A stretch of DNA of 64,000 nucleotides from Schistocephalus solidus. Its lineage: Eukaryota > Platyhelminthes > Cestoda > Diphyllobothriidea > Diphyllobothriidae. The notes beneath the pieces were generated by a model. That model had not been told where the DNA came from and did no database searches. It worked only from the letters and a program-made list of their open reading frames with translations. Positions within the stretch are counted from its first letter, which is position 1, and the number at the start of each line of letters is the position of its first letter. The translations under genes were made by a program, and so were the position numbers. The DNA is taken from the NCBI GenBank assembly GCA_017591395.1, contig WEDG01002559.1:62001-126000 (forward strand), in the 5' to 3' direction. Shown here in pieces: positions 47,450-56,909 of the stretch.

Positions 47450-48599
47450 TGTTTTATTTACTAAAACGTCAAAGAAAATTAAGTGCACGGTCCATGACCT
47501 TGCAGTTGCTAAGATCCAAACACAAGAGCTACTATCGCATCTGTCAATTTTCGTGGTAAATAATCGATGGCAGTTTGTTCTGGACGAGTAATCTTTACTC
47601 TAAAGCAAAACAGACCGTTCTGTGAATTCATAACGCATTTGACCCCAGATGCACCAAGCGGCTGCCGTTCACCTTGAAATAGCTCGGACCGATTTCCCGT
47701 CAAACAATCGAAATTGGCAGTGGAGAGCCTATTAATCTAGTTAAGAACAGCAATACGTCCCAGTAACAGTGATGAAATCAGTTGGAAGTGGGACGGAGGC
47801 AAGTGTGCCCACATTTCGGCCTTTGTGGCTATGCTAGCCACATCGAAGCCCACATCAAGCTTTCAAACACCAATCGGTGGCGTCTACTTACCGTAGTTAC
47901 TATTCCTCTAACTGCTTCGGTGGTCGTCAACCCGCCTAGAACCCATTTGCCAATCAATGATATGCTTAACTCCTTTTTTCAAAAGAATGTGACCTGAATT
48001 TTCATGCCTTTTCTCTTGTAAGCTCAGAACAAGGGTACAGGTGGAGCAAGAAGTACTTTTCTGTCGACGTTTCCAACGCTCCCGCCGTGCGTGCGCCGCC
48101 CTGCACCGCTCTTTAGAGCGAAATCTGGTTCATTCTCGTCACAGTATTACGTCATCAAGTCAAGCGAATGGCCACCTCGGTTAGACTCTGCATGGCGTTA
48201 GTACCTCAGGCCCGGGGGTGTCGCACTGCGTGCGTCATCAGTCTCTGCCACCACCACCGCCGCCACCGCCGCGCCAACTGACGTGAAACACGCACGCCGC
48301 CGCAGTCGCTATACCATTGATGACACGGCAACCAGCGCTCTGCCCTGGATTTGGCTGCATCGCGTGGGTGTGGAATAACCTTGGCGTGGCGAATCATCTT
48401 GAAATAGGGTCCTGGAGGTGCCTCAAAATAACTACCGTTCACGAAAGGCACTTACAAGGTCGTTTTGTCGGTGGCAGACTGTGGACAATAAAGTTAACAC
48501 GACTGCCGATTTTAATAGCCTTTGCGCAACCGACGACATCCGCTTGACTGGGGCTCTAACGCGAGGATAAATAGAGCTTAGGTGACTATGCCGTCAAGA

Positions 48600-48600
<1 letters not shown>
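47450..48600. other. No gene seen; CpG-rich patch 48060-48310
   Basis: The patch 48060-48310 is markedly richer in CpG than its flanks and includes a CCR-repeat (48247-48272). It could be a promoter-like island, but no gene is recognised beside it. Confidence 0.35.

Positions 48601-48602
<2 letters not shown>

Positions 48603-48669
<67 letters not shown>
48603..48669. repeat. (TA)n tract bounding the SINE array
   Basis: A pure TA run at the left edge of the array. Similar runs interrupt or end the array at 49705, 51070 and 51450. Confidence 0.95.
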
Positions 48670-48672
<3 letters not shown>

Positions 48673-48809
48673 AGTGTGGGGCTCACCGATCTGCTTAAGG
48701 AACATGTATGTTCCGTTGTGCCCTGGAGCTCAGACTAGAGCCCTCGCAGGCGGTCGCATAGCGACGTGTAGCATATGTTGATTAGGTGGAACCGACAAAA
48801 GACAAGGGA

Positions 48810-48854
48810 GACCGGAATGGCCATTTCTGGCTTATTAGCCGTCATCAGCCAGTC
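48810..48854 (-). ncRNA. Hammerhead-ribozyme-like fold, array unit 1
   Basis: Minus strand, 45 nt. Stem I GACTGG with CCGGTC (six pairs, one U-G). Core CTGATGA. Then C, stem II GGCT-AATA-AGCC, A, and GAAA. Stem III lies in ATGGCCAT, either two pairs closed by GGCC or a four-pair duplex between two molecules. The next base is T, giving cleavage triplet ATT, followed directly by the 3' strand of stem I. All invariant core positions (CUGANGA, GAA, A15.1-U16.1, H17) are met. The weak points are a C-A mismatch where natural hammerheads have a pair at 10.1-11.1, and the very short stem III. Confidence 0.6.
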
Positions 48855-48870
48855 ATACCCAATCCCAAGT

Positions 48871-48944
48871 GTGGCACACCTGGGATTCGAACCCGCAACC
48901 TTTGGTATTTGAGTCGAACGCTCTACCATTGAGCCACGGGCTCG
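48871..48944 (-). repeat. tRNA-like head of array unit 1
   Basis: A-box region TGGCTCAATGGTAGAGC with a perfect GCTC/GAGC D stem, and B box GGGTTCGAATCCC. The anticodon region is too long and unpaired, and the acceptor stem does not form. The same head precedes each further ribozyme segment. Confidence 0.7.
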
Positions 48945-49115
48945 TTGTTTTTGTCGGTTGTGATCGGGAATATGATGATAGTGTGGGGCTCACCGATCTG
49001 CTTAGGGAACATGTATGTTCCGTTGTGCCCTGGAGCTCAGACTAGAGCCCTCGCAGGCGGTCGCATAGCGACGTGTAGCATATGTTGATTAGGTGGAACC
49101 GACAAAGACAAGGGA

Positions 49116-49160
49116 GACCGGAATGGCCATTTCTGGCTTATTAGCCGTCATCAGCCAGTC
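49116..49160 (-). ncRNA. Hammerhead-like fold, unit 2
   Basis: Identical to unit 1 over all paired and core positions. Confidence 0.6.
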
Positions 49161-49424
49161 ATACCCAATCCCAAGTGTGGCACACCTGGGATTCGAACCC
49201 GCAACCTTTGGTATTTGAGTCGAACGCTTTCTACCATTGAGCCACGGGCTCGTTGTTTTTGTCGGTTGTGATCGGGAATATGATGATAGTGTGGGGCTCA
49301 CCGATCTCGCTTAGGGAACATGTATGTTCCGTTGTGCCCTGGAGCTCAGACTAGAGCCCTCGCAGGCGGTCGCATAGCGACGTGTAGCATATGTTGATTA
49401 GGTGGAACCGACAAAGACAAGGGA

Positions 49425-49469
49425 GACCGGAATGGCCATTTCTGGCTTATTAGCCGTCATCAGCCAGTC
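49425..49469 (-). ncRNA. Hammerhead-like fold, unit 3
   Basis: Identical to unit 1 over all paired and core positions. The next unit to the right (about 49594-49704) is truncated before its ribozyme and ends in a sequence mirrored at 51144-51180. Confidence 0.6.
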
Positions 49470-49700
49470 ATACCCAATCCCAAGTGTGGCACACCTGGGA
49501 TTCGAACCCGCAACCTTTTGGTATTTGAGTCGAACGCTTTCTACCATTGAGCCACGGGCTCGTTGTTTTTGTCGGTTGTGATCGGGAATATGATGATAGT
49601 GCGTGGCTCACCGATCTGCTTAAGGAACATTTATGTTCCGTTGTGCCCTGGAACTCAGACTAGAGCCCTCACCTATAGTCCCCTGAGATCGCCTTTTTCT

Positions 49701-49704
<4 letters not shown>

Positions 49705-49762
<58 letters not shown>
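49705..49762. repeat. (TA)n tract inside the array
   Basis: It separates truncated unit 4 from unit 5. The flanking words (cgcctttttcttctc on the left, gatagtgtgggggctcacc on the right) recur in reverse around the tract at 51070-51143. Confidence 0.95.
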
Positions 49763-49765
<3 letters not shown>

Positions 49766-49903
49766 AGTGTGGGGGCTCACCGATCTGCTTAAGGAACATG
49801 TATGTTCCGTTGTGCCCCTGGAGCTCAGACTAGAGCCCTCGCAGGCGGTCGCATAGCGACGTGTAGCATATGTTGATTAGGTGGAACCGACAAAGACAAG
49901 GGA

Positions 49904-49948
49904 GACCGGAATGGCCATTTCTGGCTTATTAGCCGTCATCAGCCAGTC
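49904..49948 (-). ncRNA. Hammerhead-like fold, unit 5
   Basis: Identical to unit 1 over all paired and core positions. Confidence 0.6.
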
Positions 49949-50212
49949 ATACCCAATCCCAAGTGTGGCACACCTGGGATTCGAACCCGCAACCTTTGGT
50001 ATTTGAGTCGAACGCTCTACCATTGAGCCACGGGCTCGTTGTTTTTTTGTCGGTTGTGATCGGGAATATGATCATAGTATGCGGCTCACCGATTTTCCTT
50101 AGGAACATGTATGTTCCGTTGTGCCCTGGAGCTCAGACTAGAGCCCTCGCAGGCGGTCGCATAGCGACGTGTAGCATATGTTGATAAGGTGGAACCGACA
50201 AAGACAAGGGGA

Positions 50213-50257
50213 GACCGGAATGGCCATTTCTGGCTTATTAGCCGTCATCAGCCAGTC
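50213..50257 (-). ncRNA. Hammerhead-like fold, unit 6
   Basis: Identical to unit 1 over all paired and core positions. Confidence 0.6.
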
Positions 50258-50517
50258 ATACCCAATCCCAAGTGTGGCACACCTGGGATTCGAACCCGCA
50301 ACCTTTGGTATTTGAGTCGAACGCTCTACCATTGAGCCACGGGCCGTTATTTTTCGTCGGTTGTGATCGGGAATATGATGATAGTGTGGGGCTTACCGAT
50401 CTGCTTAGGAACATGTATGTTCCGTTGTGCCCTGGAGCTCAGACTAGAGCCCTCGCAGGCGGTCGCATAGCGACGTGTAGCATATGTTGATAAGATGGAA
50501 CCGACAAAGACAAAGGA

Positions 50518-50562
50518 GACCGGAATGGCCATTTCTGGCTTATAAGCCGTCATCAGCCAGTC
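50518..50562 (-). ncRNA. Hammerhead-like fold, unit 7
   Basis: Stem II loop is TATA instead of AATA (GGCT-TATA-AGCC); otherwise as unit 1. Confidence 0.6.
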
Positions 50563-50884
50563 ATACCCAATCCCCAAGTGTGGCACACCTGGGATTCGAA
50601 CCCGCAACCTTTGGTATTTGAGTCGAACGCTCTACCATTGAGCCACGGGCTCGTTGTTTTTGTCGGTTGTGATCGGGAATATGATGATAGTGTGGGGCTC
50701 ACCGATCTGCTTAAGGAACATGTATGTTCCGTTGTGCCCTGGAGCTCAGACTAGAGCCCTCGCAGGCGGTCGCATAGCGACGTGTAGCATATGTTGATTA
50801 GGTGGCTCAATGGTAGAGCGTTCGACTCAAATACCAAAGGTTGCGGGTTCGAATCCCAGGTGTGCCACACTTGGGATTGGGTAT

Positions 50885-50929
50885 GACTGGCTGATGACGG
50901 CTAATAAGCCAGAAATGGCCATTCTGGTC
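50885..50929 (+). ncRNA. Hammerhead-like fold, inverted unit 8
   Basis: First plus-strand unit after the inversion. Stem I is GACTGG/CTGGTC, six positions with two U-G pairs; core and other stems as unit 1. Confidence 0.6.
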
Positions 50930-51066
50930 TCCCTTGTCTTTGTCGGTTCCACCTAATCAACATATGCTACACGTCGCTATGCGACCGCCTGCGAGGGCTC
51001 TAGTCTGAGCTCCAGGGCACAACGGAACATACATGTTCCTTAAGCAGATCGGTGAGCCCTCACACT

Positions 51067-51069
<3 letters not shown>

Positions 51070-51143
<74 letters not shown>
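51070..51143. repeat. (TA)n tract in the inverted part
   Basis: Mirror counterpart of the tract at 49705-49762, with the same flanking words in reverse. Confidence 0.95.
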
Positions 51144-51147
<4 letters not shown>

Positions 51148-51373
51148 AGAAAAGGCGATCTCAGGGACTATAGGTGAGGGCTCTAGTCTGAGTTCCAGGG
51201 CACAACGGAACATACATGTTCCTTAAGCAGATCGGTGAGCCCCACACTCTCATCATATTCCCGATCACAACCGACAAAAACAACGAGCCCGTGGCTCAAT
51301 GGTAGAGCGTTCGACCCAAATACCAAAGGTTGTGGGTTCGAATCCCAGGTGCGCCACACTTGGGATTGGGTAT

Positions 51374-51418
51374 GACTGGCTGATGACGGCTAATAAGCCA
51401 GAAATGGCCATTCCGGTC
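51374..51418 (+). ncRNA. Hammerhead-like fold, inverted unit 9
   Basis: Last unit of the array. Stem I GACTGG/CCGGTC and all core positions as in unit 1. The head just upstream (51287-51356) is intact. Confidence 0.6.
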
Positions 51419-51446
51419 TCCCCTTGTCTTTGTCGGTTCCACCTTA

Positions 51447-51449
<3 letters not shown>

Positions 51450-51525
<76 letters not shown>
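51450..51525. repeat. (TA)n tract at the right edge of the array
   Basis: A pure TA run directly following the last unit (ttccaccttaatca). Confidence 0.95.
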
Positions 51526-51528
<3 letters not shown>

Positions 51529-51529
51529 A

Positions 51530-52085
51530 CGACATGCATACCTGAACTCTTTTAATGCGACAGTGCGCATGAATAGCTATAACTGCTGGGATTTTAACTA
51601 CGGATAGGCAGCTGGCACGAAACTCAGTTTGTGGATTTTGAGGCAACTTCTAATGTTCCCTTCTAGACTTCCTCAGAAGAATAAGGAGATCAAGGTGAGA
51701 AAACCTTTTTTCATTGAATGATGACTAAAGCTTACAAAATCTAGTATTTTTCAATCGAAGGCTCTAGAGGCGTTGTTACTGCATTTCTGACTGTGTTCCT
51801 GTATAAATATATTTCGTTGGAGACATTGCACAAAGCTGAACTTATCTACTGGAAAATCAGTCTGAGGTTACACGGAAAGAAGTCCATGGAAACTATGTAG
51901 GACTTGTAATGTTCAGCAAAATTTAATAATTGCAACTGCATCTGAAATGTCGGTGACTCGTAAGGGAATAAACTGAACTCCCCAAAAGCTGTTCTCCAGT
52001 CTGGTATATAAGCAGTCTTCTCGGCAGGCCTAGGGATCAGGAATTCCTCTATTCTAGGGGCCTCGTGTAAAGTTCCAGGGAGATT
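51530..52085. other. No gene seen
   Basis: Minus frame 51846-52130 (94 codons) has no recognised motif and overlaps telomere-like words. Confidence 0.4.
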
Positions 52086-52089
52086 AAGG

Positions 52090-52215
52090 CTAATGTTAAA
52101 GTCCGGTTTGTGGTTAGGGTTAGGGTACACTGAAATTTCGCGCTAATTCATTTTTATTAACGAGGGGCTGTGTGAGGGGGGGAAGGGGTGTTCCTATTCA
52201 CGTGTTTTACAGTCT
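52090..52215. repeat. Telomere-like words with element terminus
   Basis: tttgtggttagggttagggt is followed by actgaaatttcgcgctaatt and gttcctattcacgtgtttta. These parallel the right half of the 25.66-26.03 kb element. Confidence 0.4.
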
Positions 52216-52219
52216 TTCC

Positions 52220-54790
52220 GTTCAAAAAGTACCAATTTGCCGTTGCATTGAGTTACCGGTGCTAGTTCTCAGCCATGTCACTTTACAGTAAACACAGACG
52301 CACTGGACTGACGGCAGGCTTTGATTTACTTTCACCTGACAACAATTATCGAAGTGAGAGTGCAACCTCGATCGGAGTGGAATATGGTCGAGCGCTAATC
52401 CGTGCTTAGCTTTCAGACTTGATTTTGGCTGAGAACATCGTTTTTTAAGCCAGCTTCAAATTACGTAAACACTCCGCTTGAACACCATCAACTGCAGCGT
52501 AAATTTGCATACAAGGGCACAGCATCGGCAAGTAACTTAGAATGAAAGAATTCTGTGTGCATAAAGCCGAGAATTGCTGGTTTCATTGGCATTAAGGAAC
52601 TGCTTTCTACTAAAATGGGTAGTACTCAATCCAAATTTTTGCCTCAATACTATAGTGACGTCTAAATATTCCGGCTCCAATGACCTAACTTCCGTCCGTT
52701 CGCAGTACTTAACTATTTAAAATGATCCACGAAACTCCTGGAAAGCTAGACAACATTTTATTAATATTTTTCAACTTGCAAAAAAACTGATGCTACGAAA
52801 GATTTTCTTAAAATAGGAAATACTTCATGGAGTGCTGTGTACCTTGAGATTGGGTTATTTTTTATCATCACTGCAGCCTCACTGAATTAAACTCTCTTGT
52901 TCTAAAGCATATACAAATAGCTCCGTTAATATTTCATTACTTTTCACATTCACTATAATGTTGGTCATATTCTTTAATACAAATAATTTTATTCCCTGTT
53001 TTCTGCTCAGTGGTAATATTTTGTTATACTGCTCCAGAAAGGATCAATAAACTCTTTTCGTTCGAGTAAGTACATATGAATTACTCGTAATGTATTGGAG
53101 GCGGGAGCACTAAAAAACTTATTAACCTTGGCTTTGATAAGAGAAGCAATGGAAGTGCTACGGTTTTCGAGGATATACCTGACTGCCCATTGAAGTTTCA
53201 GACAATAGCTCCCACAAACGTCATTCTCACAGGAAACTGTCTGATGGAGATGAATAGCCGGATGCTAAGAACTCCTAACAAGGGACCTTTTCTGTTAGAC
53301 TGATAAGTAGTGATTCTCATTTGTCGATAACCAGTGCATAAATTTGTACGGCTTATGATAACGCGGTCCACCTTGCTTGCCAGGATTCTCATGGGCATGC
53401 TACTTTTAATAATTCCCATAATGAGTGTGGTTAATTGAGGATAGCATAGGCGTCTATGTTGGTGATAGATCTTGTTAGACAGGAATAAAGGTACAACTGT
53501 AAAATGCAGTGACTGACGTTTCAGTTAGACGATGCGGCCAGGGCAGTTATTCAGAATACGCTCAAGAGACGATACTACCCCGTGCCCAAAAAACTTCGGT
53601 TGTAAGTGGGTCGCATTCATGAAACGCCTTGTTATAGCATTTCCACAAAGTTCACAATATGCTTTCAGTTACAAATCATGCAGTTTTGACGCATTTTTTC
53701 TATCTAAAAGTCCTCTTTAAAAGTGATCCAGTCGTTCGTTTTCTGTGTAGTACTACTAACAACAAATTCGACCTTTTCAGAAGATAACTAGGAAGAATGC
53801 TTCTACATTCATCACTCAGCCGGCAAGAAACAGACATGCTGTACTCTTATTATAGTGAAACTAGAAACTTTTTCCCTGTTAAAATATTTAATAACTTTAC
53901 GATGGTGGCTGTGAACCTAAAATTCTTCTTTAGCACACATCGTTTATAGTCAAGCCACTATAACCAGCCTCAAAACCGGAAGGACTAGAGAGTTAAAGCC
54001 AAGTCAGTAAGACGAAGTTCACAGCTGTACCATAGACTCAGCATTTACTTACTTTAGGCAGCTTTAGTCTCGATAAAAGTGAAAGTAAAGCGTGCTTAAA
54101 GCCAGCACCAGGTGGGGCCGATGAACGTCAGCGCACCCATTTTCACCACTTCTACCTGCCTCCGGAAGGCTTAAGCATCCGGTCGAGTTGTTGCGAGCAT
54201 ATGTATGATTTTGCCATAAAGAAGCTTAACTGGATCCCAGCCACGGGGTTTCCTGGCTGATTGGCTGACTTTTCACGGGATAAAAATATACCCAGTCACC
54301 ACAGTCTGCCTGTTCTTTGACCACGGATCGCTCATGGTCATGCTAGCGTTTATGGAAGGTCAAACTCGGACAAGAGGATCAAATGGCGCGTGTGCGCGGC
54401 TTCCTTTGCTCAGATTACATCGCATGCCGCGTTCGAATTAAAAAAAACAGCACAATTTTTGTAACAAGTATCTTAACGGGAACCTCATAGCTCTGAGACA
54501 CACTTGGTAATAATGATTAAAGACGTTTTAATGTTAAATTGAGAAGGTCAACAAAACAACAATAACTTAAGACATTCTGTTTTCCAACATCATGTGTGAT
54601 GTGTCCCTACTTTCAAGTAGGCATAAGCGGCCAGTAGAGTATATTTGGCATAAAGTTACAATTAATGGGCCACCCACTAAACTTTGGACGCAGCGCAATG
54701 ATTTGGCTAGATATACTCATTTTCACCCTCTGTAAGTTCTGCCCACCAGTCCTCCATCGTAGGACGAAAAACACCACAAAACCATCACTC
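52220..54790. other. No gene seen
   Basis: AT-rich, with short frames only. No repeat or motif recognised. Confidence 0.5.
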
Positions 54791-54799
54791 TGAGGGCAC

Positions 54800-54985
54800 C
54801 GATTTTACTCTTGTTAACAATCCTAACACATAACCCGCACATTAACCCTAATAATAAGCCTAAACCTCACCCCGAACTTAATCTTAAACCCAACGCTAAC
54901 ACTAGACCTACCTGTAATGCCCAGACTTAAAATATAACCCTGACAATACCTTGAAACCTAACCCAAACCCCGAATAAAATCAGGA
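54800..54985. repeat. Degenerate telomere-like (CCTAAC)n tract
   Basis: Words such as attaaccctaataataagcc, cctaaacctcacccc and cctaacccaaaccc occur over about 180 bp, too degenerate for a former chromosome end and similar to the core at 25.74-25.94 kb. Terminal repeats were not identified. Confidence 0.5.
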
Positions 54986-55092
54986 CAGTTTCTAGGGAGA
55001 GCAAGACGAGTGCAAACACTCTTGAAATTACGAACTTGTTGCGTTCCGGATAACCGTTCTAACTCGAAGGGTTCATAATTCCTTATTGAACG

Positions 55093-55431
55093 TCATTGTA
55101 GGTGGCACGATACTGTATTCAAAGTTACATCCATAAACCAGCATGATAATAAATCAGTAGTATTTTTCTTATCCTTAACCTTACTGGAGCCCAGCAAACA
55201 TAAATTGGACTTGCGGTGCTCTTCGTTCGTATGTCTGAAAGTTCGTAAGTTGAATGCTCTTAAGGAGAGGAGTGCCTCTATATCTAACTGGCTGCGCTTC
55301 TCATCCCTTGCCTTGAAGAGTAAAGCACTATCAATTTCTGCAGTGGGTGATAATGACTTCTCACAAGGGAACAAGAACGTTTCATATATAAATGTGCTCA
55401 TCACGTAAAGGACAGAACGGGGCACGTGCAA
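55093..55431 (-). CDS. Unidentified open frame, possible exon
   Basis: 112 codons without stop. The first ATG in frame gives MSTFIYETFLFPCEKSLSPT, and the rest is hydrophilic and mixed in composition (for example SQLDIEALLSLRAFNLRTFR). The upstream word ttaaatcctcag would fit a splice acceptor. A second frame at 55440-55625 (minus) lies just upstream. No family recognised; may be chance. Confidence 0.2.
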   Translation of the reverse strand: MHVPRSVLYVMSTFIYETFLFPCEKSLSPTAEIDSALLFKARDEKRSQLDIEALLSLRAFNLRTFRHTNEEHRKSNLCLLGSSKVKDKKNTTDLLSCWFMDVTLNTVSCHLQ

Positions 55432-55439
55432 CTGAGGAT

Positions 55440-55625
55440 TTAACTTGGGTGAGCATCTTTTTGTGAGTTGAGATGAGAACTTGGTTTACTGTCTGCGTAC
55501 AAACACGAAAAATTATCGTGAAGTTGCTGATGGACATAGCACAAAAGGCCCTCGGGTTGGTATTGATGTAGGTGTTTCAAATTGTTAACTTCAGTTGTAT
55601 TAATAGATGAAGCGAAATAGGCCAT
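55440..55625 (-). CDS. Unidentified small open frame
   Basis: 61 codons beginning MAYFASSINTTEVNNLKHLH, just upstream of the previous frame on the same strand and in AT-rich surroundings. No recognised motif. Confidence 0.15.
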   Translation of the reverse strand: MAYFASSINTTEVNNLKHLHQYQPEGLLCYVHQQLHDNFSCLYADSKPSSHLNSQKDAHPS

Positions 55626-55629
55626 ATTA

Positions 55630-56680
55630 GTTATTTATTGAATTAAAGACAGTTTGCAAAGTTAAGTAGCTCAAATGAAAGGGAAATCTGTTGAGGTAAA
55701 CCTATGAAGTATCTATAGGTGCACTGTAAGTCTTCATAGTTTTATTTTCCGATTTTTCGTACACAAAAACTGGAAATATTCTGTTCCGCTTTCTGCGTCT
55801 TTTTAAATAAAAAAACCCATTTTTATCGACAACCTTCTTATCAAAGGAAAAAATATCCCTAAAAGCTTTTAGGCTTATAGCCTGTTTTGCAAATGGCTCT
55901 TATGCTTTGCCTAGCAGTCATTCGCTGCTCTGCTTGCTCCAGAACGATAAAAGAGGAGCTGCTTTCCAAAAACAAAAACTTAAAATTATTTTCTGTAAAA
56001 TAAAAAGTAACCAACCGTTTTATGTAACATTGCAGTTGATTCTACTTTGAGTATTTTTTAAACCAAAAATGTAGGTAATACGGTACATAGTCCTAATACA
56101 TGTCTAAGTGCTTTTAGAAGTCTTCCTGCCTATGTTTTACGAGAGACTTTTTTTTCGCGCGGGAACCCCTTTTGACATTAGAAGCTTTTTATACGTGGAG
56201 GTAAGAAGGTGATCTCCTAGGCGATTGTTTCTGGTTACGAAAACGTCTCCAGCACCGCGACGTTCATCCTCCAGACGACCGCTCCAGAAAAAGACCTACC
56301 CTCGTTTTGAGAAACAGGTTTCGCTTTGTGTGCGACAATGCCCACAATGCAACGAGGCGGTTCGCTAATGACCAGAGCGGTCCCCCTCTCTGATCAGGAG
56401 CCCGTCTGAATGTCTAAGCGAGACCGGATATTCTAGGTTATGAGAGTGGGAGAGCCCACCCTGATGAAAGGGTGATTAATGGAGAAGAGGTTTATTTTAT
56501 TTGATATGTCGACTACAAGTTCGGTGTCAGGTATTCACCGTCAGACTGAAGACGCTCCAGTCAGTGTCAAAATACTTCTATGTAACCGACACCTTCCAGA
56601 TGCAATTTACTTTTAGGCCACCATACTTATTGAGACCAGGAGGAGGGAGGATGAGATGGGGGTGGACTTATTCGTGGCTC
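55630..56680. other. No gene seen
   Basis: No motif recognised. Confidence 0.5.
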
Positions 56681-56682
56681 AA

Positions 56683-56905
56683 TGGTTAGAGCGCTGGGCT
56701 TCTGATCAAAAGGTCGCGGGTTTGAGCCTTGGGTGGTGCACAACCTGGGGTTGGGTATGACTAACTGATACCGGCTAATGAGCCAGAAGTGGCCGTTCCA
56801 GTTTCCCTCGTCTTTGTTGGTAATGGTACTCTGCTCATAATACTAGCCTCTGTTTGTTTGCTGGTGGGGCTCAAGAATTAACCCCAAGGCAGAACGGGAC
56901 GAGGG
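56683..56905 (+). repeat. Hammerhead SINE, longest dispersed copy
   Basis: Head gtggctcaatggttagagcg with B box gcgggtttgagcc; body ggtggtgcacaacctggggt through ttccctcgtctttgttgg; 3' part actagcctctgtttgtttgc and ggggctcaagaattaacccc ending ggcagaacgggacgag. It shows the standard order of the dispersed subfamily, whose 3' part differs from that of the array units. Confidence 0.7.
56759..56803 (+). ncRNA. Decayed hammerhead-like segment
   Basis: Aligned with the array segment. Stem II GGCT-AATG-AGCC is intact, but the core is CTGATAC instead of CTGATGA and GAAG instead of GAAA, and stem I has two mismatches. Expected to be inactive. Confidence 0.45.
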
Positions 56906-56909
56906 ATTT

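Larger units (their letters stand above)
48670..51449. repeat. Tandem array of ~307-bp hammerhead-SINE units with an inversion
   Basis: Units run head to tail on the minus strand from 48670 to 50803, then on the plus strand from 50804 to 51449. Hammerhead starts at 48810, 49116, 49425, 49904, 50213 and 50518 give spacings of 306, 309, 479 (across a truncated unit plus TA tract), 309 and 305. Each unit has a tRNA-like head (gcccgtggctcaatggtaga; B box gcgggttcgaatccc), ggtatgactggctgatgacg with the ribozyme-like segment, a hairpin (gtcgctatgcgac), an imperfect palindrome (ggaacatacatgttcc) and a linker (cgatcacaaccgacaaaaac) to the next head. Units are nearly identical, which implies recent amplification or homogenisation. 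The heads lack a paired acceptor stem, so they are Pol III promoter-like, not tRNA genes. Confidence 0.85.

Noticed and set aside
48871..48944. Array heads as genuine tRNA genes
   Set aside because: A and B boxes and the D stem are good, but the acceptor stem does not pair and the anticodon region is overlong, so they are tRNA-derived promoters of a SINE.
50690..50750. Steroid-receptor-type response element in the unit palindrome ggaacatgtatgttcc
   Set aside because: Half-sites fit but the spacer is four bases instead of three; more likely an RNA or DNA hairpin of the repeat.
48603..51525. CRISPR-like array
   Set aside because: The repeat period is about 307 bp with no spacers; eukaryotic SINE array.
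54800..54985. Interstitial telomere from chromosome fusion
   Set aside because: Too degenerate, and similar tracts recur across the window, some inside inverted-repeat elements.
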